Shown here: positions 22,731 through 33,440 of the stretch, piece after piece
How the letters are laid out: the number at the start of each line of letters is the position of its first letter
How positions within the stretch are numbered: position 1 is the first letter of the stretch
Source of the DNA: Ectobius pallidus
Lineage: Eukaryota; Arthropoda; Insecta; Blattodea; Ectobiidae
Length of the DNA stretch: 64,000 nt
Direction of reading: 5' to 3'
NCBI GenBank assembly: GCA_964059195.1
Contig: CAXKWD010000005.1
Span: 137,655,686 to 137,719,685, forward strand
Made by a program: the position numbers and the translations under genes
The notes under the pieces: generated by a model
What the model saw: only the letters and a program-made list of their open reading frames with translations
The model's database searches: none
What the model was told of the DNA's origin: nothing

Positions 22731-22925
22731 TTTTATTGCTGTTAAGCCAGAAGCAATAGACAAAGTCAAAGTACAAGAATATACAACAAATGCAATGATA
22801 AAGGTATAGGCATATGATAAAGGTATAGGCAAAGGAACCTCTATTTTACTAATGTTTAGGAACTTGCTTAGTTAAGGAAATGTGATCAATTTTACACTCT
22901 TGTAGCTTTTACCACCCAAAGAGTT
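22470..22925. repeat. Diverged local duplication, copy 2
   Basis: Partner of 19870-20480. It lacks the extra middle segment and has a poly-A/(AAT)n insertion at 22671-22727 after TAGTTTGATA. Confidence 0.75.
22671..22727. repeat. Poly-A followed by (AAT)n
   Basis: About 26 A residues then about ten AAT units, possibly the tail of a retroposed element. Confidence 0.9.
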
Positions 22926-23276
22926 TGTAAAATAACGTTGATTTCTTATCCAAGTCTCAGTGTTTCCCGATACCTTTTCTTAGAACGTCTTCTTACAAGA
23001 ATCTTATACGATTTTCTGCTATTTGACCTATTCATTTTAGTCTGCATAATTTTAAATAGGTATTCATTTTAGCTTTGTTGATCCTTATCATTTAATCTGC
23101 AACCTGACGAACATGTTCTGGTTTAGAATTAACATTGTAAATCCATGTTTCATCGTGAAGAAACCCTGAGTAAGCCTAATCGTAGTTTGTGATGTGTTCA
23201 ATGTAAATCAAATAGTAACATTATTAGTAACAGCTATGATGATAATAATGATATTAATAATAATAATAATAATAAC

Positions 23277-23322
<46 letters not shown>

Positions 23323-24005
23323 TGATTCCATTATTCCATCCTTTATACGGTTCACTTTAATCCTTCCTAAGCAGTTCTAAAGTACAATTCAGGAGTTTAT
23401 CTTTCATCTTTCCCAATTCAATACTTTTCTACCATCCATCATCCATCCAGGTCAAGAAGTAGAAATACAGCAAATAAAAATAAAATGATAGACTGCTTTA
23501 GAGGTTTGCCTGCAATGCAGCAGTATATACTTAGAGAACATACTGTACCATTTATTTTTATAACGGTGTCGACCTCTTAAATTAATGCCAGTCTTCTGCA
23601 TTCATGTTGTTCATTTTTAGAATATTGTCTGATCCAGAAATGTTCCATGTTATATTGTAGGTTACTTTTTCCTTCGTTCCTTGCTTTCTTTCAATAAAAC
23701 ATTCTGAATTCATTATGAAACAGCTGACTTGATATTTTATTTCTGAAAGGTAATTCATCACAATACGTCACTTGTTCATAATGCTTTAATGCATAGCTTT
23801 ATACTTAATCTATTCTAACCACTGATTATTATACATTGTAATTTTTACCAATTTATTTATTTTTATTTTCATTCTTTAAATAGGTAATTTTATTAATTTT
23901 AACCTGCCGGAGGTTCAAGGCATAGGACTTCAGAAATCATACAATAAAAATAAACAGGTTATAAACTAGGAATATAAAGGAAACATAATATATACAGGGT
24001 AGAAG
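22926..24005. other. No gene seen; contains an (AAT)n tract
   Basis: An AAT microsatellite occupies about 23255-23321. The rest is anonymous AT-rich DNA. Confidence 0.5.
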
Positions 24006-24014
24006 GGGTATAAC

Positions 24015-24388
24015 CAGTGCCTTATTTAAGCCTAGGCAGACTAGGCAGCTGCCTAGGGCAGAAAATTTAAAGGGGAGGCTTTTAGGCTGTTACTGTTTTT
24101 TTTTAACATATTAAACATTTTATTCATAACTCTTCAAAATAGTAAACTAATATAACGCACAATGAAATAGAAATGAATAACATTGACAACAATACGCACC
24201 TGTTTATTTATTTACTTATTTATTTATTATTATTTTTATTATTATTATTATTACTATTATTATTAGCCTACTATTTCAGTTACAATAATACTTGTTGTAG
24301 GTTACTTTGTGATACATTCATGTGGAAATAAGGGGGCGAAACTAGTTTTCCTTTCCTAGGGGCGCTTAAGTAGCTAAATACGGCCCTG
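24015..24388. mobile_element. hAT-like MITE, 374 bp
   Basis: A perfect 8-bp duplication GGTATAAC lies at 24007-24014 and 24389-24396. The termini are CAGTGCCTTATTTAAGCCTA on the left and, as complement, CAGGGCCGTATTTAGCTACT on the right. A TTAT/ATT microsatellite sits at 24198-24266. No coding capacity. Confidence 0.93.
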
Positions 24389-24396
24389 GGTATAAC

Positions 24397-25236
24397 TTCA
24401 CAGATTCAAAGGCCTATAGATAACTTTTTAATAAATAGGAAATATAACATGCGTTTTGTGAATACTTTATGATATATTAACACTTATTAGGTTGAAATGT
24501 TCCGCAAAATTGCAACAGCTCGTGTTTTTATTTATACCGATTTCTTATTTTCTTATTCTGTTCTTTTATCGTAATTTCGGTTTAAATACTTTTCCCCCTT
24601 TTAATATATTTCATTTTTTCTTCCGAAAGAACGGTGGAGGAAGGTGTTATCTTTGGTGTTTCCTTCATATTTTGTTCATGTATCTATTTCTTCCTTTTCT
24701 TACTTTCAGTTAGCAGAGGCTTTCTTTGTATTTTCTAGCCCTTTTTTAACTTTTATCTCACACACGGCAGTATAAGACACGTGTCCTTTTTGTTAGAAAT
24801 GCCTCTACAATCTGGAAAGCCCTTTCTCTGGCACCTGAGGGGATGGAAGTCACAAAAGAGTAAGCACTCTGAATATACCTCCATGCGTGTAAAATGCACA
24901 GCTCTGACACAGTAAGGTGTAGGGCCTCCAGTTTACTGCAGAGGCCCCTCTTGTGTATTACCTACTTTATTATACAATTACCGAGTCCCCACACGTTCTG
25001 GGCTTCCTGAACCACAACCTGAAAGCGCGTAATTGCATTTCCAGGAATGCGTAAAGATTACGCAATCCCATGAGACAAAGTGTAAATTGAAACTGTTGTT
25101 TGATAAACATCGCTATTGCTTTGATTAAAGGTACAACATACATCAGAATGAAAGAAAAGCTTATAGATCGGGGATAGAATTTGACTCTGCCTTTCATAGC
25201 ACATTCAATATTATTTACATTCTTGTCAATGATGAC
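24397..25236. other. No gene seen
   Basis: Pyrimidine-rich ORF readings at 24492-24713 (plus) and 24970-25278 (minus) have no recognisable domain. Confidence 0.4.
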
Positions 25237-25714
25237 TAGGGGCGGATATCTATTACCTAAAAAATAGGATATATGCATGCATTTATGACCTTAAAGCATT
25301 AAAATGTGACCAATAAAAGTTAAAATATGACTTACCACTTACACATTGCGTATATTTTTTTTAAAGTTTAATTACATTACATTACATTCATTCATTTTTT
25401 AAATATAGTGTTAATTATTTAAAATATCTGTAAATTCTCAAAAAGTATCATTTGAATGCAAAATCTGAAAAATATGATACGAAGCTTCAAAATTTCTTTA
25501 ATATGCACACAAATATGCAAAAAAATATGACCTAAATACGCATATTCATACTAAATATGCTACAATAGTTGAAAATTTCCTAAATATATAGTTATATGCA
25601 CAATAAAAGCTGTTCCATTTTCACCAGGATGCTTGGAATCGGGTTTAAATTAGTCGGAAACCTGAAATAATGCAAAGGGGAAAAATATGACATGTCATAG
25701 AAATCCGCCCCCTA
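25237..25714. mobile_element. Element family R, copy 1 (TA-flanked TIR element)
   Basis: It starts TAGGGGCGGATATCTAT and ends ATAGAAATCCGCCCCCTA, an inverted repeat of about 17 bp bounded by TA. The interior is rich in AATATGAC and ATATGCA motifs. Related copies: 27140-27644, a left half at 52033 and a right half at 63071. TA flanks and ends starting GG are compatible with an IS630/Tc1/mariner-like mechanism, but no transposase is present. Confidence 0.8.
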
Positions 25715-26159
25715 GTTATAATATTTCATGGGACGATTGTCTAAAACTCAGGAATCCTTAAACTCCAGTGGACGTAAAGCCCTCCACGATCTACGTAAGA
25801 GTGAGAAATAGCACAACGTTCCGAGTTGGAATCCAAATGTGAGGTGTTTACCTCAGGTATGCAAGTTTATGGACTAGCGCCTTTGTGTAGCCTGGATACT
25901 GCACGCGGTACACCGGTGTCGGGGAAGTAGTGTTCGCTCCTGTACGGCGCTTCCCTTCGTATAGTGGAGTTCATGCGAACAGCTTTGAGAAAATGACCCT
26001 CCAATTGGAATATGAATAGCATATTGTAATTCAATGCTTAATAATGGTTTATTAACGTGACTTAGCTTAATTTAAATTATTGTAGGAATTTTTTCAGAGG
26101 TTTCTCTACATGTACAAACATTGTGGTTTCATGACTTCATTATTCACGATGGATATACA
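25715..26159. repeat. Segment duplicated near the window's right end
   Basis: Together with 25409-25714 and 26825-27053 it matches 63071-64000, including ATACTGCACGCGGTACACCG and GGCGCTTCCCTTCGTATAGT. The duplicate lacks the hAT insertion at 26160-26824. It may be part of a larger repeat family, as no coding function is seen. Confidence 0.85.
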
Positions 26160-26824
26160 TAAGCTTGACAGACGTCCCGGTTTGACCGGGACAGTTCAGG
26201 TTTTCAGACAAAATCCCGGTGTCCCGGCCGGTTTACTTCACGTCCCGGTAAAAATTAAATTTTATTTTCTAGATGACCAAAAAGGTCTAAAGCTAATTAA
26301 CTGTGAAGGATTATTTAGGATAATTACTTTGTCATTTATTTCTGTCTGTATGAAAAGTGAGAACTATAGAAGAGTGATGGTCTGCTAATGAATAATATTG
26401 TCATCGTATCGTCTTGTCTCGCCAATCGTGACCATGCGCGATGCGAGAGCTTGTGAAGATTTTTACAACAAGATTAAAACCAAAAAAGACTTTCTAAAAA
26501 AAGTCCTAGCCAATGAAAAGTACACGTAAATATTGTTCAAATTTTTATTCCTCATTCAAAGTGCTTCTTCTTACTTAAGTAATTTTTAAAATAATATTAA
26601 CATGTTAGAAATAAAATGTTTAAATTTATATGCTTATGTCATCCATTATTAGGCCTACCCCAGGTTTAGGTTCCTAATCAGTAACCATTTATTCATAGCA
26701 TTGAGAATAAACTACCCTCTAGAACAATGTAAAAACTCGCCAAGAGTGTGTACCCTTGAATACCCGCGACGCTGGGGGGCATTCCGGAGTCCCGGTTGAA
26801 CATTTCACAAATCTGGCAAGCCTA
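26160..26824. mobile_element. hAT-like element, 665 bp, with empty site at 63.8 kb
   Basis: An 8-bp duplication GATATACA lies at 26152-26159 and 26825-26832. Ends read TAAGCTTGACAGA and, as complement, TAGGCTTGCCAGA. Several GTCCCGG motifs sit near both ends. The homologous segment at 63.80 kb runs straight through (GGATATAGAGAGTG), giving a direct empty-site confirmation. The short plus ORF at 26110-26388 crosses the left boundary and is spurious. Confidence 0.93.
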
Positions 26825-26830
26825 GATATA

Positions 26831-27053
26831 CAGAGTGCTAATGAATAACACCGAAATATTTTACTTGTGTATAGATGGGACATATACAAGCAACTTTTAC
26901 TAGGAGACTTTTGTCTAGGCATTCAATTTTTCCTGTTACAGCATAAAATCTCCAAGGGCATGGCCGCCACTGATTCCTAACATTAAAAAAACAAAAAACA
27001 AAAAACAAAAGAACTTCGTTGTAACACTAGAGTTATGAATAAAAAAAACTAAT
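26831..27053. mobile_element. Mariner-like MITE, half copy
   Basis: It begins CAGAGTGCTAATGAATAACA and continues like the terminal repeat of the complete element at 59538-60157 (ATATTTTACTTGTGTATAGA, GCAACTTTTACTAGGAGA). The opposite terminus is not seen. The same half is at 63803. Confidence 0.75.
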
Positions 27054-27139
27054 TCTAAATAAAAACTAATAATATTCAGAAACATGAAAAGTGGGTACAG
27101 AATTTCAGGGTGGAGCATAGCGCTGCCATAAGTTATAAT

Positions 27140-27644
27140 TAGGGGCGGATTTCTATAACATAAAAAATAGGATATATGCATGCATTTATGACCTAAAAAC
27201 ATCAAAATATGACCAATAAAATTTAGAATATGACTTTACCACTTACACATTGTGTATATTTTTTTAAGTTTCATTACAATACATTCCTCAGGTTCGCGAG
27301 CGACCCCTGGGGATCCCGTAAGGGCATATTCAAATATAATGTTAATTATTTAAAATATCTGTAAATTCTCAAAAAGTATCATTTTAATGCAAAATCTGTA
27401 AAATATGACATGAAACTTCAAAATTTCTTTAATATGCACACAAATATGCAAAAAATGTGACCTAAATATGCATATTCATAGTAAATATGCTACAATAGTT
27501 GAAAATTTCCTAAATATACAGTTATATGCACAATAAAAGCTTTTCCATTTTCACCAGGATGCTTGGAATCGGGTTTAAATTATTCGAAAACCAGAAATAA
27601 TGCAAAGGGGGGAAATATGACATGTCACAGAAATCCGCCCTCTA
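27140..27644. mobile_element. Element family R, copy 2
   Basis: Starts TAGGGGCGGATTTCTAT and ends ACAGAAATCCGCCCTCTA. Relative to copy 1 it contains about 40 bp of GC-rich DNA at about 27291-27330 (TCAGGTTCGCGAGCGACCCC) flanked by ATTC on both sides, which looks like a tiny nested insertion. Confidence 0.8.
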
Positions 27645-28146
27645 ATGATGACATTATGTTACGATTGTCTAAGATAGAAATGTAGATTATTTAATTCATA
27701 TGCCCATAGTGCCTTAAAGGACATAAAAGATGATTTTCCAGATTTTCCATTTTTTAACACTTACCTCTTACCATACATCTTACCATAACTTACCATAAGT
27801 TACATCAAGTTTCAAAATTGCACATAAATTGTAACTAGGGCCCGGATTCTTAGGTTATAAACTATTTTGTTCCTTGTAACTTACAGGTTATTTTTAAAAT
27901 TATCGTCCGTTTCATTGTCATGGCAGTGCAACAAACCATGTGGTCGGTACCATATTGAAAAGTGTATAGAAAGACATTTATCACTTCATAAGTTTTGTTC
28001 AGAATAACTCACCTTATGCACATTTGTGCGCATTTAATCTCATTGTCATGGCAGTCACGTAGTCCAATCCTATAAAACCTAAAAATGACTATCAAACACG
28101 TTAAAAACTAAAATTATGTTTTTAATTATAGTAAGATAAAACACTT
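27645..28146. other. No gene seen
   Basis: A hAT-style left end, TAGGGCCCGGATTC, appears at about 27836 but has no matching right end. Confidence 0.4.
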
Positions 28147-28672
28147 ACCGTATTTACTCGAATATAACGCGCCCTTTTTTGTCCATTTGTAGCTTTCAAA
28201 TATGAGGTGCGCATTAAATTCGAGGGCGCATTAAATTCGAGTACAAATCCGTTCATTAGCTAGGCAGTATCGGTAACTTTTATTTGCGTTCCAATGCATT
28301 GCTGTAATTACCGACTTCATTAATTTTTTCGCTGGCCTATTACTAGCATTACATAGAGCGTATAAAAATGCTAGTGGAAAGAAGAATCTTCTTCTGACAT
28401 AAGCATCTCCGAGGATTCCAGTGACGAACACGTCAGTGAATAATGTGTCACTGAATATACTTGTAGGCCTAAAACTGGCAGTTAAATTTAATGGTAATTT
28501 CAAATGTTTACCTGGTTGTTCATTATTCCCTTAATACTATGACAAAATTCAAAATAAAATACCTATAATACCATTGATGAGCATTACGTTCACCAACAAA
28601 CTCTTTTTTATGATATCAAGTCTCAAAATCGGGGTGCTCATTAAATTCGAGGGCGCATTATATTCGAGTAAA
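28147..28672. mobile_element. TIR repeat with CGAATATAACGCGCCC ends
   Basis: The left end has TTTACTCGAATATAACGCGC; 28206-28241 has two tandem GCGCATTAAATTCGAG units; 28631-28672 repeats this and ends GGGCGCATTATATTCGAGTA. So 28147-28242 is a self-complementary unit of about 96 bp, and the 28.65 kb block is a further copy of its right end. The superfamily is undetermined. A minus ORF between them (28231-28503) is not supported. Confidence 0.7.
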
Positions 28673-28961
28673 CAAATTAACCATTACTTTTTAAATATCT
28701 GCCAACATTTTGCATCTTGCTCATTGTTACAGGTAGGGTCTATATTTGTAAGAGAAAATATAACATTGTAACCTCACTATCCCGGTAAAGAAAGATGTTA
28801 GTTAACCAATATCCCCGGTTTCTTTAGACGCAAATTAAAGAAATTCTTATGAAGCTTAAACTTGCAGTTTATTCAGTATTTACTCAAACAAGATGCCGAA
28901 AGTAGAGTATTCTAAGGGTTAAATTGATGAATTTCATATTTACCTTTGAGGGTAAATTGTG

Positions 28962-29259
28962 ATTAATTAATAAATATTCTCCTTATTCCCTCAAATTTCT
29001 ACTTAAAATGAAATACACAAACCACTTGGGATTACTTTGAAAATATATGTAAGTATTTTATTGAATTAAACATGGACCAATTATTGAATTTTGTCGTTAG
29101 TTATTTTTAATCTGATATGTTGAAAATCTACACACATAGGCCTATTTTTGTTTAATTCAATAAAATCCTTACATATATTTTCAAAGTAATCCCAAGTGGC
29201 TTGTGTATTTAATTTTAAGTAGAAATCTGAGGGAATAAGGATAATAGTTATTAATTAAT
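28962..29259. repeat. Large inverted repeat, ~110-bp arms
   Basis: The left arm 28962-29071 and right arm about 29150-29259 are near-perfect complements (for example AACCACTTGGGATTACTTTG against its complement with few changes) around a 78-bp loop holding a TAGGCCTA. A 12-bp direct repeat, ATTCTAAGGGTT, lies at 28909-28920 and 29264-29275, which may be a target duplication of a foldback element. Confidence 0.88.
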
Positions 29260-29275
29260 AATAATTCTAAGGGTT

Positions 29276-29833
29276 GGTTGATTATTTGAAAAACGTTCTG
29301 ATTGAGTTTAGGTGGTGGAGTTGAAAATGACAGGGGTCATTATATAATTAATTGAATTCTATAAATTGTGGAAAATTAAGCAAAAATTTTTCATGTAGTT
29401 TTGTTTCCAGGGAAATTGTAAATAAAAATGAAATTAATATGTTTGTTATAGCCGCTGTTTAGTTTATATATATATATATATGTAATTAGATAAGTTATAA
29501 TAGATATAATTTAACACCAATATCAGCCCAGAGACAAGTTTACTGACGGCATGTCTTTAGTGACGTGGATATAGCTTGTATCTGCTTCATTACAGTGGCT
29601 TCATAACAGTTTTTCTCTCCCTCTCATGGGACCTGGTTGAAATCCCTGCCACATCAGCTACAGCAGCGCCTCTGTAATTAGATGCCGCTGTACCGTAATG
29701 TGGATGTGTTTACTACGAATTCACACCGCTTCTGTTTGAACTGACTACGCTTCATTTATGGTTATTTCTGTTTTAAAAATGTAATCTGAATGATATGTCC
29801 ATACGGATGGTTCATCGTGTGCTTGTAACTGGA
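29276..29833. other. No gene seen
   Basis: Contains a short (TA)n at about 29467-29481. The stretch 29550-29760 is more complex but unrecognised. Confidence 0.4.
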
Positions 29834-29841
29834 CCTGTGTG

Positions 29842-30328
29842 CAGGGCCGGATTTAAGAGTATGCCGCCTATAGGCTAAAGTCCATTTGCCGCCCCCTCTA
29901 TAGTTCATATTTGCTTAATACATTTGTTTTATACACCAAGAGGATAGAGTTCATTGATGTTTTCATCTTTTTAAAACATAAAGTGCATTTAGTTTAGACA
30001 AAACTACAATTTTAATGGTTTACATAATAAATTATATAATCAAATTAGTTATCTACTTTTTTTAACTTCTTTTAAGATCCGTTAAATATGAAATGGGTTT
30101 CGAAATTTATTTATTTATTTATTCTTGGAGATCAGTGATCACTATTTTAAACATGTTTTTATATTTTAATTGAAGTAACTTAACATGTATTCTTAAATTC
30201 GTATGGAAAATATTATTAACGTCTGAAATACTTCGTTTTAACTTTTAAATAAATTGCCAAACTGCCGCCCCTGAAAATTTGCCGCTCTAGGCTGCAGCCT
30301 ACTTAGCCTATTTAGAAATACGGCCCTG
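29842..30328. mobile_element. hAT-like MITE, 487 bp
   Basis: A perfect 8-bp duplication CCTGTGTG lies at 29834-29841 and 30329-30336. Ends are CAGGGCCGGATTTAAGAGTA and, as complement, CAGGGCCGTATTTCTAAATA. Subterminal TTGCCGCCCC and TTGCCGCTCT blocks are typical of this kind of non-coding element. Confidence 0.93.
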
Positions 30329-30336
30329 CCTGTGTG

Positions 30337-31249
30337 GACTTGAATGTAGTCAAACTGTGAGCGAGGACCGTCCGTTTATAATATTAGATAATTAGGGACC
30401 ATATTTTTGGTAACAGAAGGGGATTTTACTCAGTCAAATTTCCGTAGGTACAGTTAGCTTTGAACGTTAATAAAATACCACAATTAAGGAAACTGAAACA
30501 GCAAAATATCCGTTTACGATAAAGGCTATGGAGCGTACGCTTTTTAGAGATCATAACACATTCATTTTCTGCTATCTTTATGCCGAGTTTGGGATGATTG
30601 TTAATCTGTGATCAAATGCAACAAAGACTCATATATGGCTTTGGAAGTTGCAGTACAGTTAGCTTCGACAAACAACACTAAGCCCTGATTAATGAATACA
30701 TCTGGAGCTAACTCGGAAATCGATTACAAAAATAACTTATTTTCAGCATATCATAATTGCAATTACCACTGATTAAACAAAAGCATTCTGGCACTTGTTA
30801 TAACAGTTTACCTTATTTTATTGTAAAGTGAAACGTAACCTCCCCTGTTTTTTTATTTTGTAAATAAATTTAATTCGGCTTGTGTATCTTTCATTATATT
30901 AATGAATATATATATTTTTTTAATAAACTACCTGTACTATGCGAAACGAGGTTCATCTGTTTTAATTTATAATGATACGTTTTAGGGTAATTAAACATTT
31001 ATACGAAATCAATGTTAACGGTTATAATCATTGTTTCAATTCCGAGAATTGAAAACGAACGAACAACACGTAATGGATGATCGGCTGTTATTAATATAAA
31101 TTCGGTGAAATTCAGTTTTTAACCTAAATCCTATTATATTCAATTTACGGTAAAAAAGCGTAAAAGAGATGTTCTTATAAATGTAGTAGACCTATACTCC
31201 ATAATCCGAGCTTATCATGTCGCATTGACAGTGATAAAAAATAGTACAG
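30337..31249. other. AT-rich DNA, no gene seen
   Basis: No ORF or repeat recognised. Confidence 0.45.
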
Positions 31250-31581
31250 TTAGGGCCCTTTCACACGAGTCAACAAGTTGATTACACAAGTTGAACGGGC
31301 GGGTGTCAGGAAGTGTAACGATATAGCAAATATATGGGAATCGCTCGAACCCTTTCACACGCAGTAAACTCGAGCGCCCAAGCTCATTCTCAGCCGGCAC
31401 GCGAGCCGCTAACGTTCTCATCCTAACTAGTTGACTCAACTAAAAGGACATTACAAAGCATTAGTCCATTCACACGAGGCACCTAGTTGAGTCAAGTGAG
31501 GGCAGAATGGAGGGCGTTCCATCTGTCGTTTTCAACACCGAACAATTCATAGAAGATATCCATAGTAATCCTGCAATATGG

Positions 31582-33026
31582 CAGGGGTGCCCACAGGGGG
31601 GGGGGGGGAGGGTTAAGACGCAGACTGCGTCATTGAAATTTCTGGGGGGGGGGCAAAATATTATCGTTTTATGAATTTTCTGGGGGGGGGGGTTGAAAAT
31701 TGTTGCAAAATTAGCGTTTTATATGTTAAAAATAAAAACGGTCAAATTTTATAACTTCAAAAGGTTTCTTCTAACAGTGGATTAGGAAAGGGGGGTCCAT
31801 GGGGTTTGGACCCCCAAAAGTTAAAACCTAAAATTCTATATTTGTATTTAAAAAAATATTTATTTATTTAAACAAGATTTGTTGGTGTGTCAAATATGAT
31901 ATAGCAGTTATTTTCTTTTCATAACATAATGAGTAGGCTTATTATATCCACTGTTCCATGTGTTATTCAACTTTTCTTATAAATAGTAATAAGTATTATA
32001 ACTTAAGTAACAACTTAAGTTGTCATGTATTAGAGTACAGTAAACAAATTTGCTAACTAGTTTTTCAGTGCTAAAATAGCATGAAATGTGATTTTAATTA
32101 GTTCAACATTTAAAAATTTCCCGGGGGTGGACACCTGACTTAGGTAACATTTTCTTGTTTACATTGGCACGTCTTCGAGTACGGTAAAACAATTTCCAAA
32201 CTAGATTTTGAGTGCTAAAATAGCGTAAAATGTGATTTTCATTAGTTCAATATTTAACAATTTTCCAGGGGTGAAGGCCCCACTTAGGTAATGATTTCTT
32301 ATTTACATTGGCATGTCTTAGAGTATGGTAAACAAATTTCCTAACTAGTTTTTTAGTGCTAAAATAGACTAAAATGTGATTTTCGTTCAATATTTAAAAA
32401 TTTCCCGGGGTGGACACCCGACTTAGGTAACAATTTCTTGTTTACATTGGCATGTCTTAGAGTATGATAAACAAATTTCCTAACTAGTTTTTGAGTGCTA
32501 AAATAGCGTAAAATGTTATTTTCATTAATTAAATATTTAAAAATTTTCCGGGGGTGGCCCCCTACTTAGGTAATGATTTCTTATTTACATCGGCATGTCT
32601 TAGAGTATGGTAAACAAATTTCCTAACTAGTTTTTCTGTGCTAAAATAGCGTAAAATGTGATTTTCACTAGTTCAATATTTTAAAATTCTCTGGGTTTGG
32701 ACCCCCGACCCCATTTTTGGGGGGTATTTTAAACCCCCCCGGCACTTTCTACCCTCCCCGCAATTATTTTATGGCTACTTATTTTGTTGCACTTATTATA
32801 TTATTATAATTATTAATATAATGTTACAAAGTGGCCCAAGAAGTTAAAGCAACAAAAAATAAATAAATTTAAAAAAATAACCCCCCACCCCAGAAAATAT
32901 CATATGGGTGCCCTTGTCGATAGCCAATCAGGTTGGGGGTGAGCAATGAAGTTTGTGGGGGTGAGCAATGAAGTTGGGTGGGGGGGGGGGGTGAGTCATG
33001 AAGCTTGAGGGGGGTGGGCACCCCTG
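31582..33026 (+). mobile_element. hAT-like element in the MADF exon (copy A)
   Basis: Ends are CAGGGGTGCCCAC and GTGGGCACCCCTG, perfect 13-bp TIRs. AATATGG is duplicated at 31575-31581 and 33027-33033 (7 bp visible, with an eighth possibly mutated). The interior has long poly-G tracts and five units of a ~145-bp minisatellite. No transposase ORF. Confidence 0.9.
32015..32710 (+). repeat. ~145-bp minisatellite, five units
   Basis: Each unit contains GTAAACAAATTTCCTAACTAG, GTGCTAAAATAGCGTAAAAT and a CCCGGGGGTGGACACC-type block. The corresponding part of copy B (about 34525-34930) has only three units, which accounts for most of the length difference between the two Harbinger copies. Confidence 0.88.
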
Positions 33027-33189
33027 AATATGGGATATGAGGTGTGAAGAATACAAAGCCAAAATTAAAAGGAGTGAAGGTTGGAGGGAAGTGGCACGAA
33101 AATGCTATGCCGATTTTAATAGCATGGAGCCTGCCAAACAAGGTGCAATCGGTAAGTACATTTCATTCAAATTATTAGAAATATTTAAG

Positions 33190-33440
33190 CAGGGGTGCCC
33201 CCCCCAAACTTCATGACTCACCCCCCAACGTCATTTCCCACCCTCTAACCTGATTGGCTGTCGACAAGGGCGTCCATATATTTTCTAAGGGGGTGATTTT
33301 TAAAATTTATTTATGTTTTGTTGCTTTAACTTCTTCGGCCACTTTGTAACATTATATTAATAATATAATATAATATAATAAGTGCAACAATGACGTAGCC
33401 AGAAAATAATTGCGGGGAGGGTCGTAAGTGCCTTTGGGGT
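33190..33440 (-). mobile_element. Deleted hAT derivative, opposite orientation (copy A)
   Basis: It begins CAGGGGTGCCCCCCCC and continues as the reverse complement of the right end of the hAT element at 31582-33026 (GCCAATCAGGTT, GCAACAAAA, GGAGGGT-CG). Only about 250 bp are left. It sits just downstream of the MADF splice donor, inside the putative intron. Confidence 0.82.

Larger units (their letters stand above)
31507..33151 (+). pseudogene. MADF-domain exon broken by a hAT element (copy A)
   Basis: MADF proteins are Myb/SANT-like DNA-binding factors, and PIF/Harbinger elements commonly pair a transposase with a Myb-like or MADF partner. The exon starts at ATG 31507 (MEGVPSVVF...) and reads 25 codons to ...NPAIW at 31581. 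A hAT element (31582-33026) follows. After the duplicated AATATGG the same frame resumes at 33034 (DMRCEEYKAKIKRSEGWREV...) and runs to 33151, where GTAAGT is a consensus splice donor. With the insertion and one target copy discounted, about 64 codons remain in frame, including the spaced tryptophans typical of MADF (W at codons 25 and 42). The downstream exon is not recognisable. The exon is disrupted here and in copy B. Confidence 0.8.

Noticed and set aside
27836..27900. hAT element starting TAGGGCCCGGATTC
   Set aside because: No inverted right end or 8-bp duplication could be found nearby.
32869..33141. 90-codon minus ORF, repeated at 35094-35360
   Set aside because: It is the antisense of the MADF exon fused to poly-G hAT sequence; repetition comes from the tandem duplication.
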